Source: Gossypium raimondii
Taxonomy: Eukaryota > Streptophyta > Magnoliopsida > Malvales > Malvaceae
Direction of reading: 5' to 3'
Assembly (NCBI RefSeq): GCF_025698545.1
Contig: NC_068576.1
Location: 56,580,094-56,644,093 of the forward strand
Length of the DNA stretch: 64,000 bases
The position numbers were made by a program, and so were the translations under genes. Each line of letters starts with the position of its first letter. Position 1 is the first letter of the stretch. Positions 26,040 through 39,495 of this stretch are shown piece by piece. Under the pieces are notes generated by a model. The model searched no databases. It saw only the letters and a list, made by a program, of their open reading frames with translations, and was not told where the DNA came from.

Positions 26040-27721
26040 TATTTTCTTTTCTCTCGATCGGAAAATAGATCAAAATAAAATTCAGTTTATTTAGCGGTAA
26101 TTTAGAAAGCGACCTTTTTTTTTCTTTAATTGCACCAAACATCCCAAACTATACCCATCATTTTAAATTAGTACCTAAACTTTAAATCTTTCTAATTACA
26201 TCCTAAACTATCGAAGTTATATCAATTAGGTCCTTTTATTACTAAAATCAATAATTTAACTATTAAATACACATCAAATCTTATATATCTAGGTTTAAAA
26301 TGAAAGTTTTAAATAATTAGAACATTGCAGCATAGCTAAGATTTTTAAAACATATTTTAATCATATTCATTTTCTTAAATTTTTCATTTTAAATTTAGCT
26401 ACATAAAATTTGACGTATCGTTCAATGATTATGTTAACAATTTTACTAATAACAAAACCTGATTTATATAATATCAAATGTCTAATAGATCGCAAAGATA
26501 AGTGAGAGATTTAGTGTGAACGAGACTATGGTAAGAATTGAATATACGTTAATTCTCGTCTGATATTCTCTCGAGTTTGTGTAACACAATTCGTACCAAA
26601 TAAAAATAATTTTAATGTTCTTTAGAAAGTAGAAAGACTCAGACTTTAGCCTTTGTTAATAATGTCATCTCTTTATTGGCAGGGTCATGTGGCTCAAATA
26701 TCCAAATTTTACTTTTTCAAAGTATATTAGTTTTTTTAAAGAAATTTATCGAAATAGTTTTTTCAATTTCAAAGTGAGTAATTAAGGATAGTTAATTACA
26801 ATGTTTAATTTTCATATTTTATCTTATTTTATTGGTACAATAATGAATTTAGCCTTTAATGTTTACACACTCTGTTAAATTGGACTTAACTTTATAAATA
26901 ATATATTTTGCCATCAATATTTACACATGTTAACAACTTGGTCTTGATTTTAAATTTATTGATACCCAATGAGGGCTAAATTTGTTTTAAGTTTATAACC
27001 AATTTTGATAGAATGTATAAACATTGAGGACTAAATTTATTATTATACTAATAAAAAGTACGATAAAATGACAAAAAAAAGTAAACAATGTGATTTATTC
27101 TTAATTGCTCACTTAAAATTCACGGACTAAATTATTCCATCTTAAAAAAGAAAATTAATTTGCTCAATATCGAAATTGAAAGAAATCTTTTATCGAAGAT
27201 TTTTCATATTATATACTCATCCAGATTACAATTTATTTAAAGAATTCATATAAATCTCTTCTTTTAACACAAATTTAGAGATAAATAAAAAAAACATGAT
27301 TTTTTAAAGATATGAAAAATATTAAAAGAATTCATACTTGGATATATGTTGAATATCAAATAGAATATTGTTAAATTTCTTTGTTATAAAAAAAACAAAA
27401 AAACCAACATTCTACTTCATGACATCCCCCATTTTAAGGACAGACAGGCAAACATTGCATGGTTGATATATAATTTTGTCCCTCTAGCCCAATGGCCATA
27501 TTGATAGTCATTCGGTCCGGTTTAAGTAGGTTCGAGTTTAAATTATTTAACTTTGACTTAATTTGATTAGTTTTACAGTTTAAAATAGATTATTTAGACA
27601 CGTTAAGTTGAGACAAATTTATACCTATTTTTTTTTTAGGTTCAAATATTGGCTTCATTTAGTCTATGAACACTTTTACTTTCAAGTGCCGATTATATCG
27701 ACCATACCAAATAACGTAGAT
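26040..27721. other. Intergenic: HIR promoter side and AT-rich DNA
   Basis: Upstream of HIR on its own strand. No TATA box can be picked with confidence. Positions 26790-27140 carry degraded repeat motifs ('aataatgaatttagcctttaatgtttaca') and no coding frame. Confidence 0.4.
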
Positions 27722-28130
27722 TCATGAGACTTAAAGGTGTAAATGAGACACTAGTGCTCGCGAAATTATTCGCGTTCAATTTAAAAAAATTCAAATTCAA
27801 TATAGTAATTATTGAACCGAGTTCGAACAGCTAGAGCTATTAGTCAAGTTGAATTTGAGTTTACTAATACTCAACTCGAATAGCTCACAAGCTTTATCGA
27901 ACTTTTCATATTTTTAACCCTTAATATATATAATCCAAAGCTCAATTCTCAAGTCGAGCTCAAGCTTGAGTACAAAAATTGATAAATAAACTCAATAAAA
28001 TTCGATCTCAAGTAACTCGATTATATCTAGAGTCAAACTAAAACTTAAACATAGATATTTAATTGAACTTGAACTGAGTATCAAGCTACAAATTTCAAGT
28101 TTGACTCAGGCCTGCTCGGTTACACCCTAA
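27722..28130 (-). mobile_element. Short dispersed repeat, hAT-MITE-like, inverted copy
   Basis: The far end reads 'caggcctgctcggttacaccctaa', which in reverse complement gives the TTAGGGTGTAACCGAGCAGG-type start of this family. The interior has repeated ctcgag/gagctcaagc motifs like 22336-22650. Confidence 0.5.
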
Positions 28131-28361
28131 AAAATATCAGTATAACATATAAAGCTTACTTTCAAGCACAAAATTAAAAGAGTGAATTAAAAAAGCCTAG
28201 AAATAAATTCTTCGATAACAAAATAAAAATAGCGTTTACGAGGTTGAATTCACATGAACAAAATTCACAAAAGCATAAGTCCTTAGCAAAAGGACACAAA
28301 TTTAAAGCATGCCCCATTCATGCCTCAGTGAGTAGTTAAGTGACAACATCATCATCACCAT

Positions 28362-30645
28362 TTAAGGACGGCCATTGCAGTTACCCAATTCTTGGACCAC
28401 TTCCTCCATTGATGGTCTTTCTATAGGACATTCATGAGCGCAAAGCCATGCTATTCTTGCTAGTTTAGCCGCTTCGTGTTCAAAGAACCGACCGTGAAGG
28501 TTCGGGTCTATGAAATCTTGGTACTTACGAGTTTCAGCTCCTAAACGTACCGAGCTGGTCACCTTTTGTTTACCCGAAAGGAGTTGGAGAACGAGTGTCC
28601 CGAACGCGTAAACGTCACTCTTCTCGGTGAAACGACCCGTGTTGGCATATTCGGGTGCGAGATAACCCATGGCAGCACTGGCTTTGAGTGAACCAAAGAC
28701 AATGTCAATGGTGAGGATGTTGTGTAAGCCGGAATCTGAAAGTAGGGGTTTAAACCGGTGGTCGACGAGCACTTTCTCGGCTGATATGTTTTGGTGAACG
28801 AGAGCCGGTTTGTTTACTTTGTATTCATGCAAGTATGCTATCCCTGTTCCAACAAACAAGTCTAGTTAGCTAATAGGAACCGCTTAAAACAAGGCAAAAA
28901 ACATAACTGGAGACCAACCTTTGGCTATGCCTTTAACAATGGAAACTCTAGTAGACCAATCTAGGACCTTGCCGTCACCATCCTTTACGTCGAGATACTG
29001 TAGCAAATTTCCGTTAGGGATGAAATCATAAACGAGGAAGCACCCACCGCGTGCTTTTGAGCAACAAAATCCTCTTAACCGGACTACATTCTCGTGTTTC
29101 AACGATGCTAAAACATTCAATCCTTTCAAGAACTCGGAATCATCTGATTTACAACTAGTTTTACTAATGCTTTTAATCACAACAGCTGATCCATCTCTAA
29201 GGAACCCTTTATATGTAGCAGCAAAGTTACTTTTTCCCAACAAATTCGACTCCGAAAAGTACTGTGTTGCAGTCTCTATTTCTTCTAAATTGAACCTAAA
29301 ACTTTGCAACACATCTTGTGTGAAGCCATTGAAGTTCCTACTACCATCTAAAGGATCCCAACCATTAGTGTATTCGAGGCTAACGAGTGGCGAACCTTTC
29401 TTCCTGTCCCCCTCCTTGGCTTCAGGCTCTTCGAATGAGGTACCGAGCTTCGGTTTTCGGTTACGGTATTGTTTGAATGTGAGTAACCCTATGGCTGATA
29501 ATGCAACTGTGACAACAACTAGGCCGACGAGAATCGGACCCTTTCGAGATTTCAACGGCTTAGAACACTGAGATTGTTCACAAGGCAACCTTAGATTTGC
29601 TGTCTCTGGTATTTCTCTAGACATACCAGTTACCCCTTGTCCATATGCTTCAGGTCTGGTTGGATTAGTTTGATAAGAGGTATTACATGGTTCAAGTGAT
29701 GCAAAACCAGACCCACATAAACCCAGATTGTTTTGAAACAGGAATCCATCATTCAATCTCTTGAGAGCTTATAGATCAAAACAACAAGAACACAAAATCA
29801 AACACAGTTCATGTTTTTGTCATAAAAAGAACAAGATAGAAGAACAAAGATTATTACCAAGAGGAACATTGCCTGAAAGTGAATTGTTCCTTATATCAAG
29901 AACTTCGAGCAATGGAGCATCAGCTAGTTTTGTTGGGATTGAACCGAAGAGATCATTAAAGCTCAAATCAAGCCTTATTAAAGTACCCAAATCTCCTAAA
30001 CTTGCAGGGATTGCACCAGTGAGTTGATTTGATTGTAAAGCAAGAACATTAAGCTTCTTTAAAGAACCAAACTGTGTTGGTATGCTCCCAGTTAACTGGT
30101 TATAACACAGCTGCAACACTACATTCACCCAAAAAAAAAGCTCAAAAATCTCAACAAAAAAAAAACCCAATGCTAAATACAAAAAACAAAACGTATTAGC
30201 ACTAACCTCGCAAGCTATCCATCTGAGCAATCTCCGGTGGGATCTCACCGGATAGATTATTCATATTAAGATACAAATCGGCGAGTTGAGTCAAGTTAGC
30301 TATTTCTCTCGGTACTTCACCGTATAAAGAGTTGTAATGCAAGTAAAGACCGGTCAAGTGCTTAAGCTCAGCAATGACGGGTGAGATTTTTCCGGACAAT
30401 CCTTTGCCTTGTAAGGAAATGTTGGCTACTTGGCCTTGTTCGTTACACGCTAAGCCTTCAAAAGAACAAGGGTCACCCTTAGTGGTCCATGAAGTTAAGT
30501 ATTGATTATCAGGGTCTAAAGCGGCTTTGATATCCATTAAAGCTCTTAGCTCACTAGTGTTTGAACTGAAACAACATTGGATTGTGAAGAGAAGAAAGAA
30601 GAAGAAGAAGAAGAAGAAGAAGAGAGGATATGGCATGGAACTCAT
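28362..30645 (-). CDS. LRR receptor-like pseudokinase, 676 aa
   Basis: Four exons on the minus strand: 30207-30645, 29858-30118, 28919-29767, 28362-28843. All introns are GT-AG phase 1, giving a 2031-bp CDS. Order: signal peptide (about 1-28, with nine consecutive Phe), LRRNT (about 30-70, DPCSFEGLAC), five to six LRRs (about 75-235, LYLHYNSLYGEVPREI, LQLCYNQLTGSIP), short juxtamembrane Cys segment, TM helix (about 312-331, ILVGLVVVTVALSAIG), kinase-like domain (about 390-670). The ATP-binding Lys is kept (VVIK, K432). The Gly loop is degenerate (LGKSNFAATYKG), the HRD loop is VHQNISAEKVL (533-542) and DFG is DSG (553-555), so the Asp, Lys and Asn needed for phosphotransfer are absent. GYLAPEY and DVYAFG remain. 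It resembles the Arabidopsis At4g22730/At5g51560 type from memory. Likely a plasma-membrane co-receptor or scaffold. A second ATG lies at codon 4. Confidence 0.92.
30591..30625. repeat. GAA microsatellite coding the poly-Phe signal peptide
   Basis: An (AAG)n/(GAA)n run on the plus strand encodes consecutive Phe codons (TTC) in the signal peptide of the LRR receptor on the minus strand. Triplet slippage would change hydrophobic-core length without a frameshift. Confidence 0.9.
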
Positions 30646-33229
30646 TGTTGTTTGGTTCTGGTCTATTGGATTCCCTTACAGGTATAATAAATGGTGGGAG
30701 AAAATGGGTGGTCACTGAGTCATTATGAACGAACTCGGTTTTCAAGTCACAGTGTGTTTAGGACAAAGGGAAGGGACAAAGACGCAGAGATGTCCATGTT
30801 TTTGTTTCGGTAAAGAAGAGGGGTAATGCTTAAAAAGTGAGTTTAGAAAATTCAACCAAGAAAATGAAAGGAAAAAGAAAAGGTTAAAATAGGCTTATAA
30901 ATTTAAAATTTAGTCTCTCTACTTATATTCATAGGAATTTAGTCTCTATATTTTTTAGATTTTAAAATCCAGACCCCATTGTTAATGTCATCTTAAAATT
31001 GTTCTATAAAATTTGTTTGTGTCGTGTTTTAAAATTAAAAAAAACTTACTTAGTAATCATGTGACAAAAAAAAAGTTTTAAGGAATCTAAATTTAATAGT
31101 GAAATTTTAATGTTGTTAACAATTATACTTACATTTTAATTTTGAAAGGTAGAAAGACTAAATTGTTGAAATATATACTTGAATTCCAAATATGATAAAA
31201 TATAAGGACTTAAAGCACATTATTTTTCATACTTAAAATTTCTTTCTATGTTCAAATTAATTTTCTTTTGTTCTAATTAGTATCCGATTTTGGCTTTCAT
31301 CATACATTTAAGTCTTTTTAACTTTAAAATGTGATAACGTGTACCAATCAAGTTGTTACACGTGACATGTACATTTAGTTGAAGATGTAGTATGTGTGTC
31401 ACATGTAATAACTACTTCATATCCTCCCATTTTAACAATGTTACAAAAGAAAAAATTAAGAGAAAAGTTAAATTCAACATCAATTTAAAAAAAATCTAAA
31501 TACCAGTTTGAGCATTGAAATTAAACTTAAGGACCAGGAGTTATATTTTACCCAAGAAATAAAAAAAACAGAGAGGGAGGGGATAAAGATTATGACGGAC
31601 AGTTGGATTGATTGGTCTTTTTAAGCGAGCAGTGAAGAATAAATAATGGGCAGAGTTGCAGGGTAGGGTTTCTTGCTTCTTGTGATAAAAGGAGACTTTG
31701 GTTGACCATTTTCACTACATTCCTTTCCCGTTTTCTCTTTGGGTTAATTTATCTTTTTTATTAAATTAATATATTATTTGATACTTAAATTTAGGTTTAA
31801 TATTTAATTTGATACACAAATTTTTATTTCTTTCAATTTGATATTTAATTATATTATTAGGAAGTTTTTATATTTTTATATAGGATCAATAAAGAAACTC
31901 GCAAAAGATGAGATTTGAATTTATAATACTATAATTTTAAATTTTAAATTTTATTATTTCAAATAAAACTTTATTTAACTTCTACTTAAACATTTAATAA
32001 ATATATATTTTAAAAAATCTAATCGGCAATTATAGATACCAATTGAATAAGTGCACTAATGACTAAACCACACTATTGTTTGTGCGAGTATTTTTTTAAT
32101 CGAAATGGCACTACCATACAACTTTCAAATAATAATAATAGCATGGTGAAGCATTTTATTTTAATTCCTAGCATTACGTCCACACGTGAAACCTATAGAT
32201 CTTAGATTAAATCAAGGAAGTAATAATTATTACCTAACAAATATGCCTAATTTTCAAAAGGCTATTTATATGGGGTTTTTTAAATTCAAACTAGAAGAAA
32301 TTCTGAATAAATCAATTTCAATTTTAGATTCAATATAATAACTTTTAAATTGTTTTCGTTTTAATTTTATGATTTATAGAGATTAATTTTTTCAGGTTAA
32401 TAGTTGTCGTTTGCAACAATACGTCTTTTAAGTTATTCAGCTAAATTAGAACTAAAAAATTAACGTAATTAAATCGACTTTAAATCAATCGATTAATTGA
32501 CTTTAATTATTGAACTTAAATAATATATATTTAAAAATATATTAAATAAAATCGATATAAAAATTTAATAAAATAACCAACAAAACTAATCTCATAAGCA
32601 ACCAAAATCACTGAGAGATTCCTCTCAATTCCTCTCAATGCCCGCTTCACTTATTGGTGTGCGCATGAAACTTTAAACTGAGAGAGTTGAACAAGTACGT
32701 ATGCCACGTGGTCGTACATGGATGGTCTGTTACGCTACTAATGGGAGGAATAGCCGTTATGTCCCCGGAGCCCGGAGGATTGGAATTCGAAATTTGAATT
32801 TCTAGGATCTCATGAGATACTCGTACCGTAAGACCATTTCCACTTCCCCCTGATTTTGAACATGAGATCCAATCATGTTAAAAGACAATCTGATCAAGAA
32901 GAAAAGTGGAACTGACCGGTGGGTGAAAACCGCAGTTGATAAAATAACAAATTCAAAATAATAAATTAATAAATGTAAGAGATTGCCTTAACCAAAAAAA
33001 AAGAGGTAATAATATTATAATAAGAAAGGTCAGAATCTGACATGCACCCCCACTCCTTCGCTTCTACCTTTTCTACCCCTTGGATTAGTTTTTTTTTTAA
33101 TACAAAGAAATGACATATATTTTACAAGATTACATTTAAATCCTTCAACCCTAATAAATTGGCCTCTAAAAGTACTGTGAAAACTTTCTTACTAAGAATA
33201 ATATTGTTTTTTTCCATTTTTATTAAAAA
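30646..33229. other. Intergenic: receptor promoter side and AT-rich DNA
   Basis: Upstream of the LRR receptor on its strand. No gene recognised. It contains scattered short repeat motifs and a slightly GC-richer patch at about 32640-32930 with no readable frame. Confidence 0.4.
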
Positions 33230-33532
33230 CTGAAAAAAATTATCTTTGCACATATTAAATTAAATAGTAAATTAGTCTCTTTTTTTGTTAAAACTTTCGT
33301 CTATTTCTACTATTAAAAACTTGCATTGCTGACAGAATCACTAGATAGTTACACGTTGCGTGCCATCATACCTCATTCTGACATACAAAAAATGCTTTTT
33401 AATAGTAGAAATTGATGACTTTTTTAAACAGAACGATCAATTTACTCTTTGATCTAGCGTACATAGATTAATTTATTCATTTTTAAATAAAAAATAAAAT
33501 ATAATCTACCTCATAATATAAACAACTCCATT
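33230..33532. mobile_element. MITE, partial copy
   Basis: It carries the ordered landmarks of the family at 18644-19000: 'tagtaaattagtctc', 'tttctactattaaaaac', 'gctgacagaat', 'gatctagcgtacatagatta' and 'aaatataatctacctcataatataa'. The left terminus is worn and not delimited. Confidence 0.6.
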
Positions 33533-36500
33533 ATATTAAAATTTAATTTTAATTTCACTCGCCAAAGATAATTTACTTTTGTATGCATTTGATGTTTTTG
33601 TAATTGGAGAGTAGGACCCAAATTATGGTGATGGGTGTAAAGGGACAGACATCGTAGCCTGCCCCGGCAAGCATTATTCTTGTACGAAGTACAAACCATA
33701 TAGAAAATGTTAAAATATGTTTCAAGTCATTGTAATTTTATATATTTGAAATTTAGTCCTTTTATTTTTGTTTCAAATAGTTTAATCTTTTTACTTTTTA
33801 CCCAAGTTCAAAAGTAAACAATGTTAAAATTGTTCGGTTAAAGACAAGTTGATTGCAACGATTTTTTGTTGTCTAATGGCTACTAAGTGAGGTAATTTCA
33901 AAAAGTAATAGCATAAAATTTAATAAAAGAATTTCAAAGGTGGTACCTAAAATTTGAAATCCAATAAGTAGAGAGGTTAAATCTAGAGAAATAAAAATAA
34001 AAGACTAAATTCCAAATGTATGAAAAGTATTTGGACTTAAAGCATATTTTAACCTATAATAAAATATAAAAGAGGGCAAAATTTAAAATTTGCCATTGTT
34101 TTAGTGGGAGTAGCAAAGAAACTTTAATTTATTTTTCTTTTGTGTGGGTAAGCTTTGATCTTTCGTTAAAGAGAAATTTTTATTTTTGCCTTTTAAATAG
34201 TAAAATTTGGTTTAATTTTTTAATTGTTAGTTAAATGGATAATTTGCAATTGTATCCCTTCTAAAAATAATTTAATTTGAATTCTTATAAGACAAAATTT
34301 TAACTTTGGCCTCTCTAGTATTAGAATTTTACATTAACACTCGATCTAAAATTTTTAACTTCGTCCTTGATCACCACTGTCAAATCAAAGGGAAGAAGAA
34401 CATGAAAGGGAAAAAATACAAAAAGTGGAGGACCACATTAGTAATTAGCAAGTGGATGTTGGAAGCTAGCAATACGTCAGGTATCACAGGATTCACAAAA
34501 TGCTAACATGGGATATGTATATAATTTTATTTATTTCCATTTTTTTTTACCAAAATTGCAACAACAAAAAATGATGGCATTTAATATATTATATGTATAG
34601 TATAAAGTAATGATGTTTGAATAAAATAGTTGATTAAGGTATCAATTTGAATAATGATATTAAACTGATTGGACCGAAATCGATTGAATCAGGTTATTAT
34701 TTTTTCAATTTTAATAATTTTTAATTAGACCGCTCGGAGTAGTAATAAGTCATGATTTAACTTTGAACAAATAAAATTTTGTTTTTTTGTTCATTTAATT
34801 TTGTTTAGATTGTTCGTGTTCAATTAATCAAAGAAAAACAATCGATTGACTCAATTAATAAAAATTAAAAAACCGACTTAAGCAATCAATCCATAATTTA
34901 TTTAACTAATTGACCAACTAAGGTCTTAATTAATGTATTGGAGCCAACTTAACATTCTTCAGTTCAACCAATTAAACTGATTAGATCTTTTCTCCTATTG
35001 TTTCTTTCAAAGCATTATTTGGTTTAAGGTTTTGATTAAATTGATTAATCCGGTTGTGAAAATTTATAACCGATAATAGGTTGAATTAACTCATTTTAAT
35101 TGTCTACAAAATCAAATTAATTATCATATTTAATTAACCTGATCAAACTCGCTAAAAACGATCGATGAAATTGATTTGAATCGACTTTTGCTTCTAAATA
35201 ACACAAATAAAATATAAAATAAAAGAAACTAAAATTAAACTAACAGATTATAAAAAAAGAAATTCAACTAACAACAATCAAATTGTCTAAGTTTGTTAGT
35301 TAAGTAAAAAACCCAACAACATATAAAATCAGAATACAATGATACAAATGTTGATTTTGAAACCAAAAAAGAAAAGTAAAAAATCGAAGTGTTCATCATT
35401 ATCCAATTAACCCCAAAAAATATAGATAGAATAATTGAGCATCGGATGCCTTTGTGTTGTCTCTAAAATTTCCCTATATCAACCACAAAAAAGGTTGGAT
35501 TCTTCATTTAGGTTACCATGTAGCAGTTAGGATACCCAAAAATAAAAAAACCATAAAGTGTGGTTTTTTACAGTAGAATATTTAGGATTGCACAAAAATG
35601 CATGAAAAAAAGAAGAGGTAAAAAAAACAGAGTGTAATATTATATGGAAGTGATGCTGCTTTTTAGGCAAAAACAGATATGTTGGGGGTGTTGTGGAATC
35701 TGGTTCTGTTCCGGTCTATTCTAGACCAAAACGGTGCTGTGGGCTATGGAGTTTGTGGTGTTCCCGAAACCTTCTTTTTCCATTTTTATTTTATGAGCTT
35801 TTATTTGTTCCACGTTCTGCTGTGGGCTTCGGGAGGGGGGTCTCTAATGCATGCACAGCATGCTGCATCAAAGTGTTTTGAAAGCTTTTTTTGATTACTT
35901 GGTAGAGAGGGACAGATAAAGCAGAAAAATGGCACTGTTTAGTTTCAGATAAGAAGCTAAAAAATTGTTTTAGTGATTGGAGATAAATCATGGAGTTAAA
36001 AGATAATTTGCTTATTCTTATTTTGAAAATTTTTAAGTAATGTGAGATTTAAATAAACTAATTACATTGTAAACTGTTTAGGGATATCACGGTAACTACA
36101 AGTATTTAGCAAGTTTTTCTAATATAAATACGAGATTAAATAATTTAGTCCTTATACTATTAGAAAAAGTTAAATTTCAATAGGATTAATATTTACTTTT
36201 TATTATAGCTAATAATTTAAAATATTTTATATTTATGCAAATGAAATATATTACTATTTTAACTTTATCTTATTTTTTAATAATAGAAAGGTTGAATTGA
36301 TATATTTAATAATTGAGGGACTTATATATATGCATGTAGCTGGGAACTTTAAAGATAATTGCATAATGTCAACATCAAATTGAGGAGAATCTCCTTTGGT
36401 AGAGGAGATGAGAAAAAAAAAAGTTTGTGTAAAGCTACCTTGGTGACTATAGGAAACCACCAAACCAAAAAGAATTTGGCAAAAGAAACTTGTTGTGTGC

Positions 36501-37139
36501 ATGAAGTTCCCTTTGATGTCAAATCAAATCCCACTTTTTTTTAGGGTGGTACTGGTACAAGTTAAATTGCAAAGAATGCACATTTACCATAAAAAAACAA
36601 AAACAAAAAAACAAAATACCCTAAATTTAAATGGTTAAGCTTATTTACCAAAAGGTTATATGGGGTGGACTATACTTGTAGTTTTGTAGCAAATAGATAG
36701 ACAGGCAGAACAAGGAAACATGTAAAATTTATGGGTCTTATTGCATAAGTGAAACTTTTGTGGCAAAAGAGTATGGGTTCATGGCTTTAATTTAAAGTGT
36801 GATGTGCCTTTTTTTGGGTAGCTTTTGCGAGACCTTTAGCACACCAAAGTAGCTTTTGTTCTCTTTGTTGGATCCTTACATTCAAGCAATCAAGTCCTAT
36901 AGCCATGTCGAGGGAGGGTTGATTTTTCCGGAAGAAGGATTTGAAGCGTGGTCCACTCAACAAGGGCGGCACTAAAGGGAGCTGATAGTGGTTGAGACCC
37001 TAAAATGAGAATGTGATATTTTTTCATTTAGATTTTATAAAATTATAAATTAGCTTTCTTCCTTAAAATAATAAATGCTTAAAAATGCGGTCAGTTCAGT
37101 AGTGTAAGAGAACCTCATCAGATCAGATCGTACGTGATG
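33533..37139. other. Intergenic; no supportable gene
   Basis: AT-rich. Positions 34640-35190 hold a degenerate repeat rich in 'gattgaatcagg' and 'gaattgattaatccgg' motifs. The 35640-35900 patch is GC-richer, with overlapping open frames on both strands and RY-type CATGCA motifs at 35848-35866. It may be transcribed but shows no protein family. Confidence 0.4.
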
Positions 37140-37238
37140 CGTAGCCACATACTAGAAAAATATAAGTATTTATGCTTGGTAGGATTTGAGCTCATATTGT
37201 GAACGCTTGTGAACAACTATACTACCACTTGGGCCTTA
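37140..37238 (-). mobile_element. tRNA-derived SINE-like fragment
   Basis: On the minus strand, 'ggcccaagtggtagtatag' (37219-37236) resembles a Pol III A box. About 25 bp on, 'gagctcaaatcctacc' (37179-37194) resembles a B box (GxTCAAATC). This spacing and composition match plant tRNA-derived SINE heads. No cloverleaf can be drawn, so it is not a tRNA gene. Confidence 0.45.
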
Positions 37239-39480
37239 CAATAAGAACAAAGCTCACTTTCTTTAGTAGGTGACCATCCTAACGAGATGCTTTCACTCTG
37301 TTAAACTCGTCACCTCTTAAGATTGTTTCACCAAAAAGTTGAAAGACAAAACTCTAGCCGAAAACAATATTGAAATTCATTGACAAACAACATTCTGAAG
37401 ACTTCTTTCGAAAGAGTCAATATTCCCTCAACAATTCATAAAACTTAAAATCCTCCATTACAAAATACCTCAAACTACGTAGATAAATCTCTCTTAACCC
37501 GATAAATATGATTACGAGGATTTAAACATGAGTTTCTCATCCTTACGATAACAAAACCGCAACCACTTCAATTGAATGTTGAATAACAGATATGCATTTG
37601 ATATAAATATCTTCTGTTTTCTAAAAAAAAGTTGATCATAATTACGAAAAATCATAACTAATGCCAACAAATAAGTAGGTATCAAACACATATTTGGAGT
37701 ATTTATAATTGTAGGCAACAAAAAATAACAGTAATGCTTATCTGATAGCAGAATAGAGTGTAGGCTACAAAGGATCCTAGCATGGAAAAAGCCACATACT
37801 CCACATACCTATTATGTATTGGGGACACAAATTACCTAGCTTTAGGGCAAGTTAACCAAGGTAATTAAAATATTAATTTATATAATTTGCTAAAATCAAC
37901 TATTCTTTTGTAATTTAGTAGGTAAGTTGGGTTAGGTTTAGTACATTAGGTGGGTTTTTTTTCTTTCTAAATTTTAAATATTTTTGTAATAATTTGATCC
38001 AATTCACTTCTTAATTATTTCATGTTAAGTTTAGATTTTATATTTTAATAAATTGAGTTTTATATTATGGTTTTGGATATAATTAATTGGTAATATGGCA
38101 AAGCATTATTCATAAACATTCTAAAAAATTTAATTTTACAAGTAAATAAAATAATCAATAATTCTTATATAGTTTCTTTAAAATGGTTTTTATCAAATAC
38201 TTTCAAGTTGTTTTCACTATTTTATGTTAATTAAAATTAATTACAATTTAACTAAAATAAGAGTTAGTTCAATTAACCGAAAAATAATAAAGTTTTTATG
38301 TGCCATGCTTGTAAGTCATTATATTATTTTATCACGTGTAATTATTTATTGTATATTTAAATTTTAATTAGAGGTACATTTCTTATTAGTATATATTTTT
38401 TAATAAATTGTATTAGATTTTGGGAAACACGATTCTGAAATTGAAAATTGGAAAAAGAAAAGCCAACTTGACGTTGATCGAAGATATTGCTGGTCGAAGA
38501 TGATGCCGGAGGCCATGGTTCATGGTGGTGGTTGGTTTTTTTTTTTGGGGGGGGGGGGGAATGATGAGTTTTAAAGAAAATAATGATTTTTTCTAAAGTT
38601 ATATATTTACATAATTTTGTTTTAATTTATTATTTTATTTACATTATTATAGTTAAGTAATTTTCTATGATATATTCTTAAATTTATTTTAAATTAAAAG
38701 ATAACTTAGTTTTTGATTGTGATGCTATTTCAATTATTCAACTTCTTAACAATTTTATTTGATATATATGAAATTGCCTGATCGGATGTGCCGTGTTGGC
38801 CTTGGAAGGAGATGAGTGAGGTTTGGGCCTGGCCCATGAGAAACGGTGGATCTTGTAGTAATGGGCCTAATAAACATGAATCTTTAGCCCAAAACGAAAA
38901 TATTTATTACATATACTAATATATGAATGTATTTGAGAAGTCCTTCTATGATAAGGACCTAATCAGATTATGTATTCTATTAAAATTAATCAATTTAGTC
39001 TCAATACTATTAAAAAGAGTCAAATAAGGCCTAATTGGAATGGAGTTAACATTTCTTGTTTAACGGAGTTAATATTTTTAAAGTTTTATAGTTTTATAAA
39101 TGAAATATTTTGTTTGAAATTGACTTGCAATTGAAAAATAAATAAATTTCAAGATAATTTTTATACAATAAATGTTAATTATGGTGCAATTTAGACTTAT
39201 TTGATTTTTTAATGGTATAGAGACTAAATTAATCCATTTAATAATGGAGAGACTAATTTGATCCCGTTCCTATAATACTTTAATTTATTAAATATATATT
39301 ATCATTCGTTTCAACAACAAAAAGAAATTGCAAGTAGTTTAGACTTAAATTCCGTACGAAACAAAGATCTAAAAAAAACCAGTCACCAATACAAAGACTC
39401 AAAGTTCGACATATTTAAATTTGGATATGGATAAACTAAGATCAAACATTACCGAGTAAAATTTCTATTCCCACTAAACA
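37239..39480. other. Intergenic AT-rich DNA
   Basis: No gene seen. A T9G12 homopolymer junction lies at about 38529-38560. The rest is low-complexity sequence. Confidence 0.45.
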
Positions 39481-39495
39481 CTTTAGTTATTATTC

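Noticed and set aside
35679-35991. Overlapping open frames on both strands in a GC-richer patch
   Set aside because: Three mutually overlapping frames with no motif, biased composition and no splice context. More likely non-coding or chance.
36383-36404. 'gaatctcctttggtagagg' resembles a miR399 star strand
   Set aside because: No convincing mature-arm partner (TGCCAAAGGAG...) within hairpin distance. The nearest, 'ttggcaaaagaaacttg', pairs poorly.
38529-38560. T9G12 homopolymer junction as a quadruplex
   Set aside because: A single G run without three partner runs; a possible sequencing artefact.
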